A DNA stretch of 64,000 nt from Sedimentisphaera sp050251615 (GTDB lineage: Bacteria; Planctomycetota; Phycisphaerae; Sedimentisphaerales; Sedimentisphaeraceae), in contig JBFWMM010000006.1 in assembly GCA_050251615.1 (NCBI GenBank), positions 17,677 to 81,676 on the forward strand. The letters are read 5' to 3'. The notes beneath the pieces are model-generated. The model searched no databases. It saw only the letters and a list, made by a program, of their open reading frames with translations, and was not told the origin of the DNA. Below are positions 36,355-44,476 of this stretch, piece after piece; position 1 is the first letter of the stretch, and each line of letters starts with the position of its first letter. The position numbers were made by a program, and so were the translations under genes.

Positions 36355-37770
36355 ATGAAACTCGATTTGAACTTACCATACAAAATAGCGGACGCCTCTC
36401 TTGCCGGCTTCGGGCTTGCGGAAATGCGTCTTTCGGAGAATGAGATGCCAGGCCTGATGGCTGTACGCGAGAAATATGGCAGTGTTATGCCGCTTGCCGG
36501 CCTGAAGGTGATGGGGTCTCTGCATATGACCATCCAAACGGCCATGCTCATAGACACGCTCACCGCGCTCGGCGCAGATGTGCGCTGGGCCTCCTGTAAC
36601 ATTTTCAGCACGCAGGACCACGCCGCAGCCGCAATCGCCATTGAGCGTGGTGTGCCGGTGTTCGCGTGGAAGGGCGAGACGCTCGAAGAGTACTGGTGGT
36701 GCACGGAACAGGCGCTGACCTGGCCTGATGGCTCCGGCCCCGACCTCATCGTGGATGATGGCGGCGATGCAACGCTCTTTGTAGTTCGAGGAGCAGAAGC
36801 GGAGAAGACTCCTGCAATTCTCGACGAGCCCACAGCCAACCCCGAGCTGAAAGTAGTAAATGCGAGGCTTAAACGCTCTCTCTCCGACACGCCCGGCAAA
36901 TGGCGCAGGGTGGTTGAGAAGCTGATGGGCGTATCGGAAGAGACGACAACGGGCGTTCACAGGCTCTACCGGCTTGCGGCGGCCGGCTCATTGCCGTTCC
37001 CTGCTATAAACGTAAACGACTCTGTAACCAAGAGCAAGTTTGACAATCTCTATGGCTGCCGCGAGTCTCTCGCTGATGGCATCAAACGCGCGACCGATAT
37101 TATGATCGCCGGAAAAGTGGTCGTGGTGGCAGGTTACGGCGATGTGGGCAAGGGCTGCGCGCAGAGCATGCGCGGCTTCGGCGCACGTGTACTCATTACT
37201 GAAATCGACCCGATTTGCGCGCTGCAAGCCGTTATGGAGGGTTTTGAGGTTGCTACGATGGATGAGGCCGTGAGCAGGGGCGATATATTCGTAACGGCGA
37301 CAGGCTGCTGCGATGTTATAACCGGCAAGCATATGGAGCAGATGAAGGACGAGGCAATCGTCTGCAATATCGGGCACTTCGACAGCGAAATAGAAATCGC
37401 GTATCTCGAAAACAACCCGAACTGCAAGCGCGAAACGGTTAAGCCACAGGTGGATCTCTGGCAGCTGGAATCGGGCAAGAAGATTATCGTGCTTGCGGAA
37501 GGACGCCTTGTAAACCTCGGCTGCGCAACAGGGCACCCCAGCTTCGTGATGAGTTGTAGCTTTACGAATCAGTGCCTCGCGCAGATTATGCTTGCCGCGG
37601 GTGGCCTTGAAAACAAGGTCTATACGCTACCGAAAAAGCTTGATGAGGAAGTAGCGCGGTTGCATCTGCGCAGATTCGGCTCGAAGCTGGAAACGCTCAC
37701 GCCTGAACAGGCCGCTTACCTCGGCATAAAAGCCGAAGGGCCGTTCAAGCCGGAGCATTATCGTTATTAG
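36355..37770 (+). CDS. ahcY: Adenosylhomocysteinase
   Basis: A 471-residue NAD-dependent S-adenosyl-L-homocysteine hydrolase, which splits SAH to adenosine and homocysteine in the methyl cycle. Recognisable parts are SLHMTIQTAMLIDTL (substrate domain), SCNIFSTQDHAAAAIA, the Rossmann motif VVVAGYGDVGKGCAQSMRGF near residue 258, NIGHFDSEIEI, and the C-terminal FKPEHYRY, whose Lys and Tyr reach into the neighbouring subunit's NAD site. It follows the kinase by 30 bases and precedes metK. Confidence 0.97.
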   Translation: MKLDLNLPYKIADASLAGFGLAEMRLSENEMPGLMAVREKYGSVMPLAGLKVMGSLHMTIQTAMLIDTLTALGADVRWASCNIFSTQDHAAAAIAIERGVPVFAWKGETLEEYWWCTEQALTWPDGSGPDLIVDDGGDATLFVVRGAEAEKTPAILDEPTANPELKVVNARLKRSLSDTPGKWRRVVEKLMGVSEETTTGVHRLYRLAAAGSLPFPAINVNDSVTKSKFDNLYGCRESLADGIKRATDIMIAGKVVVVAGYGDVGKGCAQSMRGFGARVLITEIDPICALQAVMEGFEVATMDEAVSRGDIFVTATGCCDVITGKHMEQMKDEAIVCNIGHFDSEIEIAYLENNPNCKRETVKPQVDLWQLESGKKIIVLAEGRLVNLGCATGHPSFVMSCSFTNQCLAQIMLAAGGLENKVYTLPKKLDEEVARLHLRRFGSKLETLTPEQAAYLGIKAEGPFKPEHYRY

Positions 37771-37807
37771 GCAAAAGACATAGGGCAAAAGGCACGCGAT
37801 GCCTCGG

Positions 37808-37842
37808 CTTAAAACTTAAAACTTAAAACTTAAAACTTAAAA
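37808..37842 (+). repeat. Heptanucleotide tandem repeat (CTTAAAA x5), left copy
   Basis: Five exact CTTAAAA units upstream of metK; the same five units recur at 38035-38069 on the other side of the gap. The array belongs to a 127-base duplicated contig end. Confidence 0.9.
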
Positions 37843-37906
37843 CTTTTTCAGTACCCTTTGTGAGCTGGTCAGGCAGACGTAGAGTACAGTTTAAGAGGAA
37901 AGATAG

Positions 37907-37934
37907 ATGGCAGGAAAATTATTTACAAGTGAAT
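37907..37934 (+). other. metK: Duplicate first bases of metK at a contig end
   Basis: The ATG and first nine codons of metK before the N run. The whole stretch 37808-37934 is identical to 38035-38161, so this is very likely the same locus assembled twice, not a second gene. Confidence 0.85.
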
Positions 37935-38034
37935 NNNNNNNNNNNNNNNNNNNNNNNNNNNNNNNNNNNNNNNNNNNNNNNNNNNNNNNNNNNNNNNNNN
38001 NNNNNNNNNNNNNNNNNNNNNNNNNNNNNNNNNN
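37935..38034. other. Scaffold gap of 100 N
   Basis: Exactly 100 unknown bases, the conventional placeholder. The 127 bases before and after it are identical, meaning that the two contigs overlap and the true gap is probably negative. If merged, metK starts 136 bases after ahcY. Confidence 0.95.
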
Positions 38035-38069
38035 CTTAAAACTTAAAACTTAAAACTTAAAACTTAAAA
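38035..38069 (+). repeat. Heptanucleotide tandem repeat (CTTAAAA x5), right copy
   Basis: Five exact CTTAAAA units starting at the first base after the gap, identical to 37808-37842. Confidence 0.9.
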
Positions 38070-38133
38070 CTTTTTCAGTACCCTTTGTGAGCTGGTCAGG
38101 CAGACGTAGAGTACAGTTTAAGAGGAAAGATAG

Positions 38134-39297
38134 ATGGCAGGAAAATTATTTACAAGTGAATCGGTAACAAAGGGGCATCCCGATAAGGTTGCCGATCAGA
38201 TTTCGGATGCGATTCTTGATTATATGCTCTCAAGCGACCCGAAAGCCAGAGTAGCCTGCGAGACGATGGTTTTCACAGATACGGTCATCATTGCCGGAGA
38301 GGTTACAACGAAAGACGGAATCGATAAGGACGATCTTGTGGAGCTCGTGCGTGATACCGTTCGCGCTATCGGCTATACCGATGGGGCAATCGGCTTCGAT
38401 GCCGATACTTGCGATGTGCAGGTCAAACTTATCGGCCAGAGCCCCGATATTGCGATGGGTGTTGACAGGGCCGGCGCAGGCGATCAGGGCATTATGTTCG
38501 GCTATGCCTGCCGCGAGACTAACAGCTTTATGCCGCTCACGATAAACCTGGCGCACAAGCTTACCGATCGTCTCACCGAGGCGCGCGAGACGGGCGAAAT
38601 CGCTTGGCTTCGGCCCGACGGCAAGAGCCAGGTAACTGTTGAGTATGGCGCTGACGGCATGCCCGCACGCATTCATACTGTCGTCATCTCCACACAGCAC
38701 ACTGAGGAGGTTGTAGAGGATGGCCTGTTTACAGACAAGGCCAGAGAAATAATTAAGGAAAAGATAATTATACCGTCTCTGCCGGCGGAGCTTGAGGATG
38801 AAAGCATAATTTATCACATCAACCCCACCGGCAAGTTTGTTGTGGGCGGGCCGCACGGCGACTGCGGGCTCACCGGCCGCAAGATTATCGTCGATACGTA
38901 CGGCGGCCACGGCAGCCACGGCGGCGGAGCATTCAGCGGCAAGGACCCATCGAAGGTTGACAGGAGTGCATCGTATATGGCACGCTACATCGCCAAGAAT
39001 ATCGTAGCTGCGGAGCTGGCTGATGAGTGCGAAGTGCAGCTGTCGTACGCAATCGGTGTGGATGAGCCGCTGAGCGTGCTCGTTGACACGAACGGAACGG
39101 CTAAAAACGATGAGCGCAAGATTGAAGAAATCGTCATCGAGCTGTTTCCACTTTCACCGAACGGAATTATCTCGTATTTCGACCTTAAAAGACCTATTTA
39201 TAGCGTTACGGCACAAAACGGTCACTTCGGCAATCCGAGCTTCCCGTGGGAGCAGACGGATATGGTTGATAAACTCAAAGCCGCTTTCAGTCTTTAA
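38134..39297 (+). CDS. metK: S-adenosylmethionine synthetase
   Basis: A 387-residue methionine adenosyltransferase making SAM from methionine and ATP. Family motifs: ESVTKGHPDKVADQISDAIL at the N terminus, GAGDQGIMFGYA near residue 116, GGPHGDCGLTGRKIIVDTYG near 228, and GGGAFSGKDPSKVDRSASY. A GAGGAAAG site precedes the ATG. It is the last gene of the kinase-ahcY-metK group under the SAM riboswitch, so product feedback is likely. A broken copy of its 3' end lies about 140 bases downstream. Confidence 0.97.
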   Translation: MAGKLFTSESVTKGHPDKVADQISDAILDYMLSSDPKARVACETMVFTDTVIIAGEVTTKDGIDKDDLVELVRDTVRAIGYTDGAIGFDADTCDVQVKLIGQSPDIAMGVDRAGAGDQGIMFGYACRETNSFMPLTINLAHKLTDRLTEARETGEIAWLRPDGKSQVTVEYGADGMPARIHTVVISTQHTEEVVEDGLFTDKAREIIKEKIIIPSLPAELEDESIIYHINPTGKFVVGGPHGDCGLTGRKIIVDTYGGHGSHGGGAFSGKDPSKVDRSASYMARYIAKNIVAAELADECEVQLSYAIGVDEPLSVLVDTNGTAKNDERKIEEIVIELFPLSPNGIISYFDLKRPIYSVTAQNGHFGNPSFPWEQTDMVDKLKAAFSL

Positions 39298-39636
39298 TGT
39301 TCGATTTACACTAACAAAGCCTCTTGTTTTCAGGGCTGAGGCTTGTTCAGAGCTGTGCCACATTATAATTTTCTTATCACGTTTGGCGAACGTATTTGCA
39401 AAAATGTGATACAATGATTGTGAGCGAATGTCAAGGGCAAATTGCACCTGTCGTACGCAGACGGAAATGGTTGATAAACTCAAAACAGCTTTCAGACAAA
39501 ACGCGGGAAATGCCGTTGGAGCAGTCAGAGCCGCGATTTACGCTGAATCTGCCTTGTCCGCAGTGCGTGCAAAATCATTCATTGGCGCCGCCGGAGCAGT
39601 TGAATTATTTGCGTATTGGTTTATACTACTCGAGCT
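39298..39636. other. Intergenic region between metK and the sigma-54 activator
   Basis: Holds a 7-pair hairpin (AAGCCTC 39317-39323 with GAGGCTT 39338-39344) without a T run, an extended -10-like TGATACAAT near 39410, and the metK remnant. A 75-codon frame across the remnant (39428-39655) shows no independent support. Confidence 0.6.
39437..39495 (+). pseudogene. Internally deleted remnant of metK
   Basis: Bases 39437-39459 match metK 39029-39051 at 20 of 23 positions, and 39458-39495 match metK 39253-39290 at 35 of 38. The two parts are joined at a shared GCA, which removes 203 bases and shifts the frame. It looks like the last trace of a second metK copy. Confidence 0.65.
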
Positions 39637-41013
39637 ATGGAAAAAACCGGTATAACAGTGCTGATAGTGGATGAGAATTCACGCAGGGCCGAGAGGGTGG
39701 GTGAAATGCTTGAAGGGCTTTGTCCCAAGGTATATTACGCCGGCAGTGCGGAGGACACCGCCGCGATGCTTTCGCGGCGCAAGCTCGACCTCGTCCTGAC
39801 GGACATCCTTGCCGGCAACGACATTGACGGCTTCGAGCTGCTCAAAGCCATCACCCGTAAATATCCTGATACGCAAGTGGTAATGCTGGCGCAATCTCCC
39901 TCAATTGAGGCCTGCAAAAAGGCGCTTCGTCTTGGCGCGCTCGACTTTCTGGAAAGGCCGGTCAGCAGGGGGACGCTCGAAGAGATTATAGAATCGCTTG
40001 GCAGGTCTTTCAGCCTCGGTAGCCACAGCGACGTAAGCACGCTGCAGAAGCGAGCCGGCGGTGAGCTTATTTTTGAGGGCATACACAGCAAATCGCCGGC
40101 AATGAAAAACGTAATCAAGGTGCTGCGCAAGGCCTCGCCTACGGATCTCAGTATTCTCATAGAAGGCGAATCCGGCACGGGCAAAGAGCTTACGGCCCGT
40201 GCCGTGCATCTGAACAGCCGCCGCGCGGCAAATGAGTTTCGCCCGATAAACTGTGCCGGCCTCAGCGAGACGCTCCTCGAAAGCGAGCTGTTCGGGCATG
40301 TCAAAGGCGCTTTCACCGGCGCCACCGCAGACCGCAAAGGTTTGTTTGAAGTGGCCGATAAGGGGACGCTGTTTCTCGATGAAATTGGTGATATGCCGCT
40401 TTCAATGCAGGCAAAGCTTTTGCGTGTGCTTGAAGACGGCGTTATCGTTCCGCTCGGCAGCACAAAGCAGGTGAAGGTGGATGTGCGGCTTGTCAGTGCG
40501 ACCAACTGCGATCTTGCCGGGCTCGTTGAGGAAAAGAAATTCCGCCAGGACCTCTACTTCCGCATAAAGGGCGTTGGGATTGTTTTGCCGCCTCTGCGTT
40601 CAAGACGCGAGGATATCCCCGTCCTCATTCATCACTACCTCGATCTCACCTGCCGCGAAATAGGCGTTCCTATGAAAGACATATCGCGCCAGTGCATGGA
40701 GGTACTCATGGCATACTTCTGGCCGGGCAATATCCGCCAGCTGCGCAATACCGTGCGTGCGATGGTGGTTATGAGCGATGGTGAGATGATAGAGCTCAGC
40801 GACATCCCCAACGACATCAACGCTCTTCCCCAGCTCACCGCCGGCCCGCAGCCGGAGGCAAGCCTCGGGGGCCAACCGCTTGCCGAGCTTGAACGGCAGG
40901 CGATACTGGAGACGCTCGAACTTACCGGCGGCAATCGTGAGAAGGCCGCGAAGATTCTCGGTATTGGCGAGCGCACTCTCTACCGCAAGATCAAGGAATA
41001 TGGCGTGGACTGA
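39637..41013 (+). CDS. Sigma-54-dependent response regulator (NtrC family)
   Basis: A 458-residue activator. The ATG at 39637 is preferred over an upstream TTG. The receiver domain (about 1-120) has VLIVDENSRRAE, the phospho-acceptor in LVLTDILAGND and the Lys-Pro switch in LDFLERPVS, where Lys is replaced by Arg. The AAA+ domain (about 145-380) has GESGTGKELTARAVHLNSRR (Walker A), the sigma-54 contact loop GAFTGA, and TLFLDEIGDMP (Walker B). The Fis-type helix-turn-helix is GNREKAAKILGIGERTLYRK. No histidine kinase is adjacent. Confidence 0.93.
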   Translation: MEKTGITVLIVDENSRRAERVGEMLEGLCPKVYYAGSAEDTAAMLSRRKLDLVLTDILAGNDIDGFELLKAITRKYPDTQVVMLAQSPSIEACKKALRLGALDFLERPVSRGTLEEIIESLGRSFSLGSHSDVSTLQKRAGGELIFEGIHSKSPAMKNVIKVLRKASPTDLSILIEGESGTGKELTARAVHLNSRRAANEFRPINCAGLSETLLESELFGHVKGAFTGATADRKGLFEVADKGTLFLDEIGDMPLSMQAKLLRVLEDGVIVPLGSTKQVKVDVRLVSATNCDLAGLVEEKKFRQDLYFRIKGVGIVLPPLRSRREDIPVLIHHYLDLTCREIGVPMKDISRQCMEVLMAYFWPGNIRQLRNTVRAMVVMSDGEMIELSDIPNDINALPQLTAGPQPEASLGGQPLAELERQAILETLELTGGNREKAAKILGIGERTLYRKIKEYGVD

Positions 41014-41087
41014 ACTCCCGCTTCTCACATACAACGTAAATCAAAGCAGGCTAATCGCCTCTTTTCAATTAGTGAAAGTTGTTCCCT

Positions 41088-43343
41088 ATGACAGAATACA
41101 TCCCTAAAATCGCTGCCGAACTGAATGTGAAGCCGGCGCAGGTTGAAGCTGTTGCCGCACTCTTTGCGGACGGCTCCACCGTACCCTTTATCGCCCGCTA
41201 CCGCAAAGAAGCCACGGGAAATCTCGATGAAGTTGCGATTACGTTTATTCGCGACCGCCTTGCGCAGCTTGCCGAGCTTGACAAGCGCCGCGATGCCATA
41301 ATCAAGAGCATTGATGAGCAGGGCAAGCTCACCGATAAACTTCGCGAGGAGCTTGCTTCCGCGGAGACGCTCGCCAAACTCGAAGATTTTTATCTGCCGT
41401 ACCGCCCGAAGCGCCGTACGCGTGCTATGATTGCGCGTGAGAAGGGGCTTGAGCCGCTCGCTGAAACGCTGCTTGCTCAGGGAGATTTCGATGTGGTGGC
41501 AGAGGCTGAAAAATTCATCGACGCGGAAAAATGCGTTGAAGATGCAGCACAGGCGCTTGCCGGCGCGCGCGATATTATTGCCGAGATTGTCAATGAAGAC
41601 GCCGCAGTGCGTGAGGATATCCGCCTGCTCTACCGCACGAAGAGCAGGTTTGTGAGCAAGGTGGTTTCGGGGATGGAGGAACAGGCCGCGAAATACCGCG
41701 ACTACTTCGACTGGTCGGAGCCGGTGAAGGATGCGCCCTCGCACCGAGTGCTTGCGATGCGCCGCGGCGCCAACGAAAAGATGCTTATGTTGCGGGTGGA
41801 AGTGGAGCAGGAGGCGGCAATTGCTCTGATGGAACAGATGTACATTACTGCTGAAACACCTGCCTCCGCGCAGGTGCGTATGGCTATTGCAGACTGTTTC
41901 AAGCGCCTGCTTTCTCTCAGCATGGAAACTGAAATTCGCCTTGAGAGCAAGCATCGCGCAGATGAAGCGGCGATAGGCGTGTTCAGCGAGAACCTGCGCG
42001 AGCTGCTGCTTGCCGCTCCACTCGGCGAAAAGGCCATTCTCGCTCTCGACCCGGGCTTCCGTACGGGCTGCAAGCTCGTGTGCTTGAGCAAACAGGGCGC
42101 TCTGCTTGCCGATGATGTGATTTATCCGCACAGCGGTGCAGGACAGAGAGAACGGGCCGCCCGCAAACTGCGCGACTACTGCGAGAAGTTTAAGATAGAG
42201 ATTATCGCGTACGGCAACGGCACGGCAAGCCAGGAGACCGCGGAATTTGCATCTTCGGTGGATTTGGGGCGCCAGATACCTGTTGTAATGGTGAATGAGT
42301 CCGGCGCGAGCATTTATTCTGCTTCCGAGGCCGGCAGGGAGGAATTCCCCGATAAAGACCTCACCGTCCGCGGCGCGGTATCAATAGGCCGCAGGCTGAT
42401 GGACCCGCTCGCGGAGCTCGTGAAGATAGACCCCAAGAGCATAGGCGTCGGGCAGTACCAGCACGATGTCGATCAGAAGAAATTGCAAAGCGGCCTCGAT
42501 GACGTGGTGATAAGCTGCGTGAACAGTGTGGGGGTGGATGTGAATACGGCGAGCAGCCGCCTGCTGATGTATGTTGCGGGCGTGGGTAAGAGCGTTGCGG
42601 GCAATATCGTTAGCTGCCGCGATGCAAAAGGCCCGTTTGCAAGCCGGAAGGCGTTGATGGATGTCAGCGGAGTGGGGAAGAAGCTGTTCGAGCAGTGCGC
42701 GGGATTTCTGCGCGTGCGCGGCGCGGCGAATCCGCTTGATGCGAGCGCGGTGCATCCCGAATCGTACGGGATTGTCGAGCAGATGGCCAAAGACGCAGGT
42801 TGCAGCGTGAAAGAGCTTATCGCGAACGAAAAGCTCGTAAACAGCCTTGATCTGAGCAAATATGTAACCGAGCAGGTGGGTCTGCCGACGCTTGTTGATA
42901 TAAAGGCCGAGCTTGCCAAACCCGGAAGAGACCCGCGCGAGAAGTTTGAGCTGTTCAGCTTCTCGGACGCAGTGAAAGAGATAAAAGATCTTGAGCCGGG
43001 TATGAAATTGCCCGGAATCGTAACCAACGTTACGGCGTTCGGCGCATTCGTGGATATTGGTGTGCATCAGGACGGGCTCGTGCATATCAGCGAGCTTGCC
43101 GATAAGTTTGTGTCAAATCCTATGGACGTGGTCAAGGTGCAGCAGAAGGTTTCGGTTACCGTTCTGGATGTGGACGTGGACAGAAAGCGTATCTCGCTCA
43201 GCATGAAGACCGGTGCAGACCCCTCCGCGCCGAAAAAGACAAGGCCCGCCGATAAGCCGCGCCCGAAGAAGAACAGGGATAACCGGCCTCAGCGCCCGAG
43301 CCGCGATGAACCTTTCGGCCAGAAGCTTAATATTCGTCTTTGA
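41088..43343 (+). CDS. Tex family RNA-binding protein
   Basis: A 751-residue Tex/Spt6-like transcription accessory factor. Order: N-terminal helical region with VPFIARYRKEATGNLDE near residue 33, the YqgF-like RNase H fold (ILALDPGFRTGCKLVCLSK near 323), helix-hairpin-helix repeats (VGVDVNTASSRLLMYVAGVG, LMDVSGVGKKLFEQCAGFLR) and a C-terminal S1 domain (GIVTNVTAFGAFVDIGVHQD near 645). A basic, disordered tail follows. The ATG at 41088 is preferred to a TTG three codons earlier. Length is typical. Confidence 0.95.
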   Translation: MTEYIPKIAAELNVKPAQVEAVAALFADGSTVPFIARYRKEATGNLDEVAITFIRDRLAQLAELDKRRDAIIKSIDEQGKLTDKLREELASAETLAKLEDFYLPYRPKRRTRAMIAREKGLEPLAETLLAQGDFDVVAEAEKFIDAEKCVEDAAQALAGARDIIAEIVNEDAAVREDIRLLYRTKSRFVSKVVSGMEEQAAKYRDYFDWSEPVKDAPSHRVLAMRRGANEKMLMLRVEVEQEAAIALMEQMYITAETPASAQVRMAIADCFKRLLSLSMETEIRLESKHRADEAAIGVFSENLRELLLAAPLGEKAILALDPGFRTGCKLVCLSKQGALLADDVIYPHSGAGQRERAARKLRDYCEKFKIEIIAYGNGTASQETAEFASSVDLGRQIPVVMVNESGASIYSASEAGREEFPDKDLTVRGAVSIGRRLMDPLAELVKIDPKSIGVGQYQHDVDQKKLQSGLDDVVISCVNSVGVDVNTASSRLLMYVAGVGKSVAGNIVSCRDAKGPFASRKALMDVSGVGKKLFEQCAGFLRVRGAANPLDASAVHPESYGIVEQMAKDAGCSVKELIANEKLVNSLDLSKYVTEQVGLPTLVDIKAELAKPGRDPREKFELFSFSDAVKEIKDLEPGMKLPGIVTNVTAFGAFVDIGVHQDGLVHISELADKFVSNPMDVVKVQQKVSVTVLDVDVDRKRISLSMKTGADPSAPKKTRPADKPRPKKNRDNRPQRPSRDEPFGQKLNIRL

Positions 43344-43410
43344 AAACTTCCCCCCATTGCGGTATAATAAAAGCGTCAGCCTGAGTTACCCTGCAGCCGG
43401 TGATATGTGA

Positions 43411-44469
43411 ATGAATAATCTATTGATAAAATCGGACAATCTGGCAGCCCTTGATTACCTTATATGCGAGAAAAAGCTTGCAGGTAAGGTTGATTTGGTA
43501 TATATCGACCCGCCTTTTGCCACGGGAATAGAATTCAAGGTTTCAGAGGGAAGGGTATCGACCATAAGCTCTCAGCGTAATGGGAAAGTGGCCTATTCCG
43601 ACAAGACAAAAGGCGCCGATTTTATAGAGTTTCTAAGGCAGCGCCTTGTTTTACTGAGAGAACTGCTCTCCGACAGAGGTTCGATTTATCTGCATATAGA
43701 TTATAAAATCGGGCATTATGTGAAGGTGATGATGGATGAAGTTTTTGGAATCAACAACTTCAGAAATGATATAACACGCATAAAGTGCAACCCGAAAAAC
43801 TTCGCGAGGGTTGGCTACGGCAACATTAAAGATATGGTGCTGTTCTACTCCAAGGGCAGCTCGCCAATATGGAATGAACCGATAGAAGGCTATACGGAGG
43901 CCGATATTAAACGTCTCTATGCAAAGATAGGCTCTGATGGCAGAAGATATACTACTGTTCCAATACACGCTCCTGGCGAAACAGAAAATGGCGCTTCAAG
44001 CCAGCCGTTTAAGGGGATTCTGCCTCCGACAGGACGGCACTGGCGAACAGATACCGCCACGCTTGAACAGTGGGATGAACAGGGGTTGATAGAGTGGTCT
44101 TTAAACGGAAATCCACGAAAAAAGATATATGCAGATGAAAGCGACGGAAAGCGGGTTCAGGATGTCTGGGAGCTTAAAGATCCTCAGTATCCAAGCTACC
44201 CAACAGAGAAGAATATGCAGATGCTTGAACGGATTGTGCGAACTTCATCCAACGAAGACAGCATTGTTTTAGATTGTTTCTGCGGTTCCGGATCGACTCT
44301 CCGAGCAGCAAACAGGCTGGAGAGAGCGTGGATTGGAATCGACAGCTCAGAGTTGGCAATTGAAATTACCGCAGGCAATCTGGCTCTTGATCAGAATGAG
44401 ATGTTGCTTTTCGGGAGTGAGCTAAGTTACGATTTTATTGATTTAGAAAATGTGGCAGTGCCGCACTGA
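43411..44469 (+). CDS. Orphan beta-class DNA N6/N4-methyltransferase
   Basis: A 352-residue DNA amino-methyltransferase. The catalytic motif IV, LVYIDPPFATG, comes first (near residue 30) and the SAM-binding motif I, VLDCFCGSGSTLRAANRLE, last (near 285), the order of beta-class enzymes such as type III Mod subunits. The target-recognition region lies between (about 100-270). No restriction subunit is nearby, so it is solitary. Its DNA is visibly richer in A and T than tex and argH on either side, suggesting recent acquisition. It stops 7 bases before argH. Confidence 0.9.
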   Translation: MNNLLIKSDNLAALDYLICEKKLAGKVDLVYIDPPFATGIEFKVSEGRVSTISSQRNGKVAYSDKTKGADFIEFLRQRLVLLRELLSDRGSIYLHIDYKIGHYVKVMMDEVFGINNFRNDITRIKCNPKNFARVGYGNIKDMVLFYSKGSSPIWNEPIEGYTEADIKRLYAKIGSDGRRYTTVPIHAPGETENGASSQPFKGILPPTGRHWRTDTATLEQWDEQGLIEWSLNGNPRKKIYADESDGKRVQDVWELKDPQYPSYPTEKNMQMLERIVRTSSNEDSIVLDCFCGSGSTLRAANRLERAWIGIDSSELAIEITAGNLALDQNEMLLFGSELSYDFIDLENVAVPH

Positions 44470-44476
44470 GGCAAAG

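Noticed and set aside
39391..39407. TGGCGAACGTATTTGCA resembling a sigma-54 promoter before the NtrC-type gene
   Set aside because: The GG and GC elements are separated by one base more than the consensus, and the flanking positions do not fit.
39428..39655. A 75-codon frame across the metK remnant
   Set aside because: It contains a piece of the MetK tail in frame but otherwise has a low-complexity Ala-rich sequence, overlaps the next gene start and lacks a ribosome binding site.
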